DNA of 64,000 nucleotides, taken from contig SCHM01000001.1 in assembly GCA_004123355.1 (NCBI GenBank), positions 10,240,193 to 10,304,192 on the forward strand, written 5' to 3'. A model generated the notes under the pieces. It saw nothing but the letters and a program-made list of their open reading frames with translations. It ran no database searches and had not been told where the DNA came from. The translations under genes were made by a program, and so were the position numbers. This document shows, in pieces, positions 23,898 to 34,698 of the stretch. This DNA comes from Amphirosellinia nigrospora. Lineage: Eukaryota > Ascomycota > Sordariomycetes > Xylariales > Xylariaceae. The first letter of the stretch is position 1; each line of letters begins with the position of its first letter.

Positions 23898-26800
23898 ATG
23901 CGTCTCGGCGCCCTCCTGGGCCTCATCGGGGCCGCGAGTCTCACAGGTCTGTCTTCGGCTCAGCAATATGGTAATTCGTATGTACAGCCCCTCTCTTCCT
24001 ATTCCAATAAAATCACCTCCTCTTTCCTCGGATGGAGTTGCACTCCTAAGCTGGGCTGAGGCTAACTTGTGTCAATTTCGCAGACCTGGCACCTCTGGAA
24101 GCGGAGGTAATCCTGAGAACGGATCAGGCCCAAGTACTGGGTCCGGTTCTGGCACTGGATCCGGACCAGGATCCGATCTGGCTCGGTTCCCGGCACTGGA
24201 CCTAACACTGAATCTGGTTCAACCCCTGGAGGCGGGTTCGGTGGCGGATCTGGCCATGGGACTTGTCCTATTCCCCCGCCGACAACTGTCTTCATCACCG
24301 TCACCCCTGCTGTTCTCCCCAGTTATACTGTCATGTCCACCGTTGTTTCCACCGTCACCATTGCTGCATCTCCTGGTTCTGGTGGTCCTGGGTCTGGTAA
24401 TCCTAACCAAGGCGGCTCAGGTCCTGGTCCTTTTGATACATCATACTCCATCTGGTACACGGCCCGCTCTCATGGTCTCCCGCCGGCGTGCCAGCGTCTA
24501 GCCCTGTTTACTGGTCTACTGACTACCTCACTCTTACGTTACCTCCAGCCCCAGGTCAAGCAACTTCAAGCATCGTCACCTATACTATCGTCTCTCCAGG
24601 GCAGAGTTACAATCCTTCCAATACCAATTATGGCACCCATCCGCAGACCATCACCGTGACTCAGCCAGGGGTTGGAGGACCAGGAGGTGCTGGCTCCGGA
24701 AGTTCACCTAGCGGAAGTTTTCTCTCTCCATCGGTGTCAAACGCTCCGAACAATGGAGGTTCTGGTGGTGTCTCTGGCAACCCTAATCTCGGTACAATCC
24801 ACCCCTAGGCCCTCCTTCACTCTCACCGAGACCATCCCAGGCAGTGCTCCAGGCAATGGCAGTCCTGGAAATGGTGGCTCAGGGAATGGCGAGTCTACAG
24901 GTACTCCGTACAACACCGTCAATTATCCTACGTCCCATACACCATTACTGTTACCATTCCTAATGGCGGGGCAAACCCCTCTTCGGGTGGACTTTCACCT
25001 GAGGGTCCTAATAGTCCTAATGGTCCAGTGGTCAAGGTAGCGCGTCTGTTATCCCTACTTTAGTATCTCCTGTTCCACCGGGTCCCTTCTCTGGTTCTTT
25101 TGGTGTCCCGCCATCAGAATCTCAGAGTGAGGTCCCTTTTAGTCCTTTCGGCGGCATCACCCCATCCAGCCAACACACAGGGACTTCTCCTAACGGAGCC
25201 AGCGGACCTGGAGGTAGCCAAGCTCTACCGACAATCACCATCACTTTACCTGGGGGATCACCAAATGGTCCTGGTGGTGTGGGTGGCAGCATTCCCATTC
25301 AAACTCCCACTATCACAGCCCCTAACGGGTCACCAACCAGTCCTAACGGAGGTGCGGGTGGAATCCAGCCGCTTCAGACTCTCACTGTCACCGTACCCAA
25401 CGGTGGGCAAGGCGGGAGCGGACCTCAAACACTGACTGTTACCATGCCTAATGAATCCCCCTCTGGCTCTAGTGGTGGTCTAGGTGGGAATGGACCTCAG
25501 ACTTTCACCATCACCGTACCTAATGGTGGCCAAGGTGGGAGCGGACCTCAGACACTCACTGTCACCATGCCTAATGAATCTCCTTCTGGCCCTAGTGGTG
25601 GTCTAGGTGGGAATGGACTTCAGACTTTCACCGTCACCGTACCTAATGGTGGCCAAGGTGGGAGTGGTCTTCAAACACTCACTATCACTGTGCCTAGTGG
25701 ATCTCCTAGTGGACTCAACAGTAGCCCAGGAGGGAATGGACCTCAAACACTCACAGTCACTGCGCCAGATGTATCACAAAACGGTCCCAACGGTGGCCAA
25801 GGCGAAAGCCAGCCAGTACCAACATTTACCGTCACAGTACCCAATGGGCCGTCAAATAGTCCCAATGGTGGCCAGGGCGAAACTCAACCTCTTCAGACGT
25901 TTACTGTCACTGCACCAAACGGTGGTCAAGGCGAAAGCCAACCTCTTCAGACACTTACCGTCACAGTACCGAATGGGTCGACAACTGGGCCTAACGGCGG
26001 TGAAGGTGAGAGCCAGCCGCTACCAACGCTCACCATCACGGTACCTGGTCAGTCCCCCACCAGTTATGGTTCTGGATCTCCTCAACAAGGCGGCAATGGT
26101 GGACTCGGTGGCACTGAAGGACCTCATGATACCGAAGTACTCCCTACTATCACCATTACCGTACCTGCTGGATCCCCTACTAGCAACGGTGGCGAACCTG
26201 GTGAGAGTCAACCCCTCCAAACTATTACCCTGACTGTTCCCATGCCATCCGCAACGAACGGGGGAGAAAATCCTGGTGTCAGCCAGCCCCTCCAGACATT
26301 AACTGTTACCATCCCTTTTGAAACCCCTACCGGTGTCGGTGGCGGATCTGGGCCAGGAGAGGGTCAGCCACTTCAAACCTTTACTATCACAGTGCCTGCG
26401 TCTCCGGGCTCGCCTGAAGGAGAGCCACAACTATCACAGTCACAGCTTCAGGAGGGTCACCAAGTAATCCTGCAGGCTCTGGCATCCAAGGTAGTTCATC
26501 TTGCGATGAAAACGAGTCAGGGCTACCAACCGGTGGGCCAGCATTCCCTTCACTGTCCGCGAGCTCTCCAGGTGGCCAAGGGGGTCAACCTGGTTCCCCT
26601 TCAAGTGGCCCATGGTCTCCTTCTCAACCTTCTGGCAGTCAGTCAGGAATCCCTTCATCCGGTCCCTGGCCCGAATCCGTCAATCCAGGCGGTCCCCTAG
26701 CAAGCACTTCACCTGGCGCCTCGGGCGTGCCGTCAGCATCTGACACTGGAGGTTCCCCATTTCCAGTGATCACTTTAACTTTGTCTGAGCTTACAATTGG

Positions 26801-28549
26801 GCCAAGTAACAGCGCCAACGGTGGCTCCCCACTGCCTTCGGCCCCCAAAGTAGCCCGGCAAGCTCAAATGGCGCAGCAAATCCTACCTCGGCCGGGCAAG
26901 GTAATCCTGCTGGCAGCCAAGGAAGTCCCTCTGGCAGTCAAGGTAACCCTTCAGTTGTACCTCCGGAGCCCTCAGGCAACTCCATTCTATCATCCAGCCT
27001 CGGTAATCCAACTGAGTCTATCCCAAACGGTAGCTATGGAGCGCCTCTGGTCAGCGAAACAACTCTTTTCCCTCCACAGGAGTCAAGTAATAGCGCCACA
27101 AATTCCAATCCCGTTTCGAGCACAGTTTCAGCACCATCATCCGCCGGTCCTCTTGGTCCTGAAGCATCTGGTTCTCAATCTCCCGTTTCTGCTAGCCCTT
27201 CACGAGGCCCCTTCTCATCTTTACCAAGCAGTGGGTGGAACTTTTCCACGTCCGCTTCTCAAGAAGGACCAGCCGGCGAATCTACGAACTCTCCAGTTGG
27301 TGGCTCTAATCCCAGCGAGACCACCTCTTGTACTGATTCCACTGCCGAGCCGAGCTCATCCGCTTCAGCATCTTTGTCGCCTAGCTTTCCACCACCCGTT
27401 ACACCCGCTCTTACATCGCCTACTGAGTCACCTACCAACGCATCACCCTCGGGTTCTTCAAGCAGGCCCTCTGGCAGCTCCGGCTCAGAGACCCCAACTG
27501 GCTGCTTGTCTATGACTACAATGGTGATCTCCACAATGACCTTTTCCTGGTGTGACCAAGTTGCATCTTCCACGCCGGGTGGGGCTGGTGAGACCGGCCA
27601 GGCCAGTATCCAGAATGGTGAAAATACCGCAACCGGCCCTCTGTCACCAACATCTGCGCCAGGCGGGTACGAATTCGGTTCTGCATCAATTAGCCAGCGA
27701 TCGCCTGCTACACTTGAAATTCTACGCAACTCAGTCACTAATGTTCCGTCGACTTTATCCACAGTTGTACTTCCTTCTCGCCCAAGCGTGGACACCCATA
27801 CCTCTAGCAAAGCCACTCCCTGTGGTGGATCTACTAATCAGGGCAACTTCACTCAAAATGTAAGTGATTCATATGAACTAAAATAGACCTTGGTTACTAA
27901 CAAATCTTTAGTTCGATGATCTCTTATTTCAGATCAGAGACAATTCCAAACCTATGCCAATGTTTACTCCCTATCACCGTTTCTACTACACCGGTGGTTT
28001 CACTGTGCCGCCTGTAGCTCGTTTTAAGCCATCTTCTGGTAATCTGATGCTCCAATTTACCCCCTCATCTATCTCCAACACCTCTCAAGAGGGAATCCCC
28101 GATGACACGGCTGACATAAATGTTGGACCTCAAAAACTTGCCACCTGCTTCTCATTCAACTTCACCAGGGTCAGTCTTGGCTGCGATTCCAAAGAGTCAC
28201 CCTGCTCGTTTACCTTCACTGGGTTCAAATATGATCGGTTCAAGCGAGCGACCGTTGATATTACATCGCAAACAGTCAGTATTCCGGCTTGCTCCATGCC
28301 AGATAATTGCGAATTAGTCCAGTCACCGTCTCTGGCTTCAATGATGTGACTTCGATTACCGTCAAAGCGGAATTGGATGGAAAGCCTACAACCTGGTGGG
28401 CTGATGATTTCACCTTTGGCTGGTTCAAGGACACTTGTGAATCTGGAATTTGTCGGTCTGGGGTCCCTAGCGGTATCAAGAAACCCAGTTGGACTGTGGG
28501 CGGTCAAGCAGCGTCGAAGCTGATGAGCCTGCTTGGAGTTCGTCGTTGA
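23898..28549 (+). CDS. Large secreted Gly/Pro/Thr-repeat surface protein with a C-terminal globular domain
   Basis: Likely a cell-wall or extracellular matrix protein of about 1,500 residues. The start encodes a signal peptide (MRLGALLGLIGAASLTGLSSAQ) split by an intron beginning GTATGT (about 23979) and ending TTTCGCAG (about 24083). A Gly/Ser stretch follows (GSGSGTGSGPGS), then many degenerate repeats of about 20-35 residues built on QTLTVTVPNG and GGQGGSGP (about 25200-26450). Ser/Pro-rich linkers follow to about 27860, where an intron (GTAAGT...TTTAG) precedes FDDLLFQIRDNSKPMPMFTP. The C-terminal 200 residues have cysteines (ATCFSFNFTRVSLGCDSKES) and end at TGA 28547-28549; they may be the uncharacterised domain seen at the ends of other fungal repeat proteins. 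No GPI signal was seen. The frame changes several times (near 24180, 24480, 24790, 24950, 25040, 26430, 26850 and 28320). Confidence 0.72.
25200..26450 (+). repeat. Degenerate coding minisatellite
   Basis: About 60-100 bp units encoding variants of QTLTVTVPNG plus a Gly-rich spacer. Some units are near-identical (around 25432-25530 versus 25553-25650, offset about 120 bp), indicating recent local duplication, while others have diverged. Confidence 0.85.
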
Positions 28550-29799
28550 TAACATGATTAATGCGTGCTATTTGGTGGACGGGAGGTGATCAGAACATCT
28601 CGCTTGCTTCGCACAGAAATTTGCTTGACATATAACGTCAGAAGCTACGTGGGCAAGGTTATCGCCTTGCCTTCGGCATAATACCTGTGGTAACGAAAAT
28701 TACAGATAGATACAATCCCACATCTGGCAGTTTTGGTCGGTCCAGAATGTAGTTATTTATGACTAGATCGAGTCAAGAATACTGTACTGAGTTTGATTTA
28801 TCCTTTGTTTCTACTCAGACGTATAATCAATGCCATCATAAATATCAGCAAGTTGTATCTCGCACTCCGGAATCAACCCATCGGAACCCTCCCTAATTCT
28901 TTAACCTTCTTATAGTAGAGCGACATAGTGTCATCCCGCACAAGTCATGTCACCCACGCCCACCTTTATCTTAGGCCTCATGGCTTAAACCACCTGAACT
29001 TATCCATATGAGGTTATAGAATCAAAGGTTGTTCAGGTCGTATTGGATGACGAGGAAGCTGCCGGGTTTGAATATGCCAAAACTTGTTTTCTAAATCAGC
29101 GCAACTCCGATGCGAGACTCGATTAATCACTATTACATAGATCTCGCACGGAGCTCGCCAAATATTACACTACATGGCTAACGGAGTTATACGAAGAGGG
29201 TAATATTTTTTAGTGAAGCGGCATAACTAATGTTGTAGCCAGAATACTGGATTGCCCACCATAAAATTCCTACATAGGGGAACAAAGCAGATATATTTTC
29301 AACAGTATAAAAGGGACTAATGATGAGAAGCTTCATCAAACACATATATGTCAACCTACTGTTACTCTTGCTCATGCTCTTCACCTTCCTATAACATTGC
29401 ACCTGCCGATCCTCCGAACTCCTTCACTCTAGGAAAAGCTTCTATCAATTGCATGGAGATTCTGCATGCCTGGGCTAGTTCTCCAGCTTGGTAAACCATT
29501 AATTCATTCTACAACTTAAAGGGCATTCGCTGGCAAAAGAAAAGAAAAGAACAGAAAAAAAACCGAGGGGTTGGGAAATGAGGTTCATCCTCCAAAACGG
29601 ACTTGCGCGTGCGCGTTGGTACCTATCGTTTTTACTCCAATTGAACATATTCTCACAAGGGTAGAGAAAGGACATCCAAGAAAGAGGAATCAAACTTCCC
29701 TCACATCCGGGTCAGTCTCGCCACTGGTATCCTTTTGGGGCGTGGTATGGTCCGTTCTCAGACTCGCCATGTTTGGAAGAATCCTCCTGCCCAGATCCC
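28550..29799. other. Intergenic between convergent genes, nothing seen
   Basis: AT-rich, about 1.25 kb, without a recognisable gene. It contains the 3' flanks of the repeat protein and of the unknown minus-strand gene. Confidence 0.5.
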
Positions 29800-30612
29800 T
29801 CAATGCCGCAGCGAGATCTTTTGGGTCAATATTGGTAAACGTTGCTTCATGGCTCGGATCTTGGGCTTTTTGGGATCAAATACGACAGGATCATTGACCG
29901 GGATGGTCCGTAATAGTCTCCCCATCGCCTGTGCAGTGGCATATCTTAGGTCGGCTGTCGCATCAACTATAACGTGCGCTAAGAATCTATTGTCGTTCTT
30001 TCGATTAAGAAGGATAGCGGTGTAAAGTTCTGGGACTACCCCTGGCGCTTGGGTACTGTTTTCAAGGAGATTTAAACGGACAGCATTCTTTTTGCCGTAA
30101 TTGCGTCCCTCAATCCGTTTTGTCCCAACAAAATAGGTTCGATCCTTTGTCTGATGCGCACTATGGCGTCCCCGCGTCCACGCTACACCTCCAGCTTTGA
30201 TGCCGGCAATTTGGGGGGAATAATTGACGGTTATATTATCAATCTTCTCTTCTGATCTCTCTGTTTCGCTCAATGTGAAATCGCCTTGAGGCCACAGTCC
30301 TACCACTTCGGGATCTTGGGATGACCTTTTGTTCTCATCTTGGAAACGAATGGAAATTTGGACTCGGCGGAAGCGTCTTTCCGAATTGTTGCCGGTGAAG
30401 CTGAAGCTAATAACGATCAAAGTTGCCGGACTATTTAAGTTCTTGCCGTGCACAACGGTATGTAGCTCAGCCTGGACAAGCAGCTTAGAGGTTTCGTTAC
30501 CGATGATGTAGGCTGGTTGCATCTCCCCCGGCCCGTTTCGAATACGAAAAGAGGTATCGTCCTTCACTGAATATAATTGGAATTTAATGGTATCCTTATT
30601 CGCCGACGCCAT
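29800..30612 (-). CDS. Unrecognised fungal protein, intact single exon
   Basis: A 270-codon ORF from ATG at 30612. It opens MASANKDTIKFQLYSVKDDTSF and is rich in beta-type segments (PATLIVISFSFTGNN, RRVQISIRF, DNITVNYSPQI). A distinctive C-terminal part follows: PELYTAILLNRKNDNRFLAH, then VIVDATADLRYATAQAMGRL and TIPVNDPVVFDPKK. No signal peptide, membrane segment or known catalytic motif is visible. The even, uninterrupted reading frame and its context support a real gene. The last 20 residues could be extension into 3' sequence if a base is missing. Function unknown. Confidence 0.65.
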   Translation of the reverse strand: MASANKDTIKFQLYSVKDDTSFRIRNGPGEMQPAYIIGNETSKLLVQAELHTVVHGKNLNSPATLIVISFSFTGNNSERRFRRVQISIRFQDENKRSSQDPEVVGLWPQGDFTLSETERSEEKIDNITVNYSPQIAGIKAGGVAWTRGRHSAHQTKDRTYFVGTKRIEGRNYGKKNAVRLNLLENSTQAPGVVPELYTAILLNRKNDNRFLAHVIVDATADLRYATAQAMGRLLRTIPVNDPVVFDPKKPKIRAMKQRLPILTQKISLRH

Positions 30613-32491
30613 GGTTTTCTAAAGTGGTTGTTTGGATAGATTGGAGGATAATAAGTCAAAGTGTTGTCGCGAAGCTGTGGAGGAAGGGAGAGAGGAGATT
30701 TCTGCCCAGCAGATTGGGAAAAGTTGTCCTTTTGTCAGCAGGGACGGGCCAGTCAAATCTATGCTGTAATGTCCAAGGGAGACCTGTGGCGTTGTGGCAC
30801 CCTCTACTCCGTAAAATCTCACACTTTGCCCCAGCACTAAAGACCGCGAGCGAGATATTTCTAGGTACGGACTATTTAACTTCTAGTTGTAGACGGTATG
30901 CTGCAAATACTTGGAGCTCCTAATAATCTTGCTTCGGGTATTTTGGCCGTTCCTCGATCCACGTTACAATCGTGACAAGGGCTTGTGTTCAAGTGGTTGG
31001 AATTTAGAGTTCGATTCAATTAATAATCTCTTTAGAGTCTCCAGGGTCTCTAGTTTCCTAATTCTAACTTCAATATAACCTCGCCCATGCCCTCAATTTA
31101 TAGACGAATCTTAGGACCTTTGGCTCTTCGCAGGCCTCCGAGAGTTTAACTCCTCGAGAGGGGTCGAGCTTATTTAAACCAATGTTATTAGGTCAATATA
31201 CGTATGTCTCAGCCCACGAAAATAATCGGAGTGATATCGGCCTTCCATGGCTTTCCAGGAGTCTTCAGGAGTCTGTGTGGCTCCTGTAGCTATGTCCTGT
31301 GGCTGGTTCGTGTGATAACAATTACTTCCTAGCGGCTGATAATCCGACTTAGGATTAACGATAAACCTTCTATTGCTATTGAAATTACTCTAAGCCCTTT
31401 ATCTAAGCTCTTATTTAAGCTCTTACGACATTAATCTAGCGCTTGCAACACTACTTATACCCAGCCCAACTAGGCTTATTCATCTTAGCAATAAAACCGT
31501 AAAGATAATTAATAGTAAACTAAAGAACCCGAAAAAGCTGCCTTATAAGTATATGTACCGACCTAATGTAGGTAATAAGCCACATAAAGATAAGTTTAAA
31601 ATCTATAAACACAAGGAGATAATCGCAACTTCGTGGAATGGATAGCATAGTTCAACGTTTTCACTGCGGCTCCTATAAATGACATTGCCGGGTTCATCAA
31701 TATGAGAAAGACGTGTCTCTACAAAGACTGCTACGATACCTAGCTAACCTACTTGTACCTACATATTAGTCAACTATAAATGTACTGTATAGGACACTTA
31801 CGCAATCGGTTGTGGAGTTGATCCAACCATATGGCAAACACCCACTCGATTAGCTTTGACATTTTCCTATTCTAGTAACTGCTACGGCTAGTCTGCGGCG
31901 CGTCGTTAAGCCTGAATACTAATTGTTCTAGACATGCGCCACAGGATCCAAACGTGTTACGTAGACATAGCACCCAATGGATATATTTTGCTACTACATC
32001 TGGAAATCTCTTCAACCCATAATAGCTTCACCACCACGGAGTAAGACAACATAGGGCTCAGTTACACCGTTCAGGTGACCCAAAAGAGATAGGAATATAA
32101 GTACTTACAGTAAAGCCCTCATACCCTATGGTTTGTTTTTCATCTTCCTTCCGTCGCTGTTAAAAACAGCACTAGCTATTGAACGGGAGCTAATATAATA
32201 CTTTTTAGCTGCTCAAGTAATGCTTATAAATTTTAAGCCTTGCCGTGCCATGCCTTATACAGAAGTTCGTTATATGACGAGACTCCCATGGGCTTGATTC
32301 TTAATTATAGATCACAAGGCTGGGGATTGGCAGTGGCACAGAAATAAGAATAGATACGGGAAATAAAATGATATAAACTGCCCATCTTCCTCGCAGCTTA
32401 ACTACTACTTCTTGCAAAATATCGTAGTATTTGTGTATTAACGCTTCGAAGCAACACAGCAATCCTCTCCCTCATATCCACGGATCTCAAA
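30613..32491. other. Gene-free, AT-rich region of about 1.9 kb, possible transposon relic
   Basis: No coding signal. The segment 31330-31640 is unusually AT-rich with repeated CTCTTATTTAAGCTCTTA-like words and stop codons in all frames, as seen in repeat-induced-mutated (RIP) transposon remains. No terminal repeat was found, so the origin is inferred only. Confidence 0.4.
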
Positions 32492-33859
32492 ATGCTGTTA
32501 AAGCTTTTCATCAACGCTTCTCTATTCAGTAGCCTCGCTTCCGCGTCTACAGGCACATTTTCGTTCTCGACGACTGTGACCTCATGCAGCTATGAGCTCA
32601 ACTCAGGTGGCGTGCCACCCAGTACGTATTCCCCAGTTACTATAATTCCCGCTTTGGGAAGATATTTGCATCGGCATGCTCTCTTGTCTCTTACATACCG
32701 TTATGAACTTCAACAAACAAGGAGTAAATTATTACCATATGCAGTAGCTTCGAACAACTAACTTCTTATAGCACCCGTCCCAACCAGCGAAACTGACTAC
32801 TATGGCTCGCAACTCACGACCACCACTACCACTACCGTTTCACCTCCAACCGTGACCATAACTGCCCCACGGTCACGGGAACGGACGCTGTATACCGCAG
32901 TGGTTTATACCTATGCAGTCCCAACTGTAACGGTCCCGATATCCATAAGCTACACCGATGTTTTGAAAACGGTGGCCACCGGCACCTTCGCCGCTACCGT
33001 CTGTGCCAATGGCGCTAAGCCAACCACCACCGTAACTAAGTGTGAGCCTTACTTCATGATTTTCGTTCTCATCCAGTGGGATATGGGAAGTAGTATAGCT
33101 ACTATTAACAAGTATCTTTGGACTCGATACTCTTGTTATCTTTCCGGAATTGCAGTATACCTTTGATAGATAAATCACTGACTCCTGATATACGCAGATA
33201 CGGGTACGTACAAGGCAATATCGGGGCAGCAGACCACGGTTCCAGCCACATACCCTGTGTTTGCTGTCTGCGCCACGGGGACAATCTACTCTACCATTTT
33301 GCTCCCGACCGTCACCTTGGGTGCCACTATCACCAAAACCGTAACACCCACGACATATGTTACGTCTTATACGACGACGACCACTAGTGAAATCATCTAT
33401 TATACAGTCACTTCTTACTTAACCACAGTAACATCAACTAGTACCACGTACACACCACACTCCATGATTGCGACTAGCACAGTCGCCTGTCCGGGTGAGA
33501 CACTCACAAAGACTCTAGATACCAGGTGTGCGCCAACGAACTTGATCGGTGCTATTAATGGCGAGGGACTCCTCAGTGGCCGATATGCGGACCGTACATC
33601 CGTCGTCTACACGCGCCAGGAACCTTGGGCTAGCGACTACACGGCGTGCTGCCAGGCTTGCATAGATAGCAAAGGCTGCGCCGCCTCCGAGTCTGGTGGT
33701 GGCGCCTGTGGGCTGCTCTACGGCGCCACGCCGCAGGGCGAGCCCGTCTGCGACGCCTTCATTTTATCGTTCACTTCATCTCCCAACGCGTACCCCGGCC
33801 AGAGTCTGATTATACAAACCGGTTGTGGTTTGATAGAATACGATGGAAGTCTGCCATAA
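32492..33859 (+). CDS. Secreted Thr-rich surface protein with a Cys-rich C-terminus
   Basis: The start encodes a signal peptide (MLLKLFINASLFSSLASAS). Exon 1 ends at VPP before an intron GTACGT...TTATAG (about 32622-32772). Exon 2 is Thr/Val-rich (SETDYYGSQLTTTTTTTVSP, AVPTVTVPISISYTDVLKTV). A second intron starts at GTGAGC (about 33041) and ends at TACGCAG (about 33197). The following part is again Thr/Tyr-rich (KTVTPTTYVTSYTTTTTSE). The last 110 residues carry about 8 Cys in a pattern (ACCQACIDSKGCAASE, GACGLLYG, PVCDAFILSF) reminiscent of PAN/apple-like or small Cys modules of fungal surface proteins. Probably heavily O-glycosylated and extracellular. One or two frame adjustments are needed, near 32875 and at the second splice junction. 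Confidence 0.65.
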
Positions 33860-34698
33860 GACAGTTCTCATTATCAAGAGAGCGTCGGATGCTAGGGTCG
33901 CAGGGGCTAGACAGTCACCCAAGGTGGACCCATCGTGTAAAATCTAGCTATATAGTGGCCAGAGGTCTTCTCCGTTTATCGGGAAGAACCTAGGAGCTCA
34001 ATGATATGAATTCCCTGCTCATGTCTGATTTATGAGTTGCTTCCCTTAGTTTTAAACAGCCGAAGACATGTGAGTATGTGTTGTGTTGTCTTGATTAAAT
34101 CCTGATTTCACTAAAACTCTAAAAATAGCGCGCTTGACCTAGTGAAGTAGTGGCGCCTAGGGGCTATTTGTCACAAGAGCTTGAGTAGAGGCTTGGAAAG
34201 AGGTTCAAAAATCAACTTCATAAACCAGTCTAGCTACAATTAGAAGTCCCTCTACGTGCTTTCTGATATGCTTATATACTCACAATTATGCCAGATTTTC
34301 CCAAACGTAGAGATTCTAATGTTGTCAAGTCTCTACTAGGTAATGGCAAAACTTCTTATTCATCATATGGATGTATTAGTTGTGGAAGTAGATGCAAAGT
34401 ACTAAAAATGTTAAGCCATCGTTTTAGAACCAAATATGTACTCAATTAAGATTACTGCTATAAGTCCAACCTAGTGCCGCTCTAACCTCCTCTGCGTGTA
34501 TAACCGTCAGTACACACACGCCTCTAAGATGTCTATCTACCTATTAGTAGGAATCGCCCATATGGCAAAATCTAGTAATCGAAACCCCTGAACACCGCAT
34601 TTCCATAGCTACCCTTGACAATGAATCCCCTAGGATCTAGAAATACACTACTCATACCCTCGTTATTTCATGGAGAAAAGGAAAAGAAAATAATTATA
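33860..34698. other. Intergenic, AT-rich, nothing seen
   Basis: Holds the 3' ends of the Thr-rich protein gene and the PKS gene. No gene or clear repeat. Confidence 0.5.

Noticed and set aside
24062-24304. Minus-strand Pro/Gly-rich ORFs inside the repeat protein
   Set aside because: Complementary reading of the Gly/Pro/Ser repeats; composition is a by-product of the coding strand.
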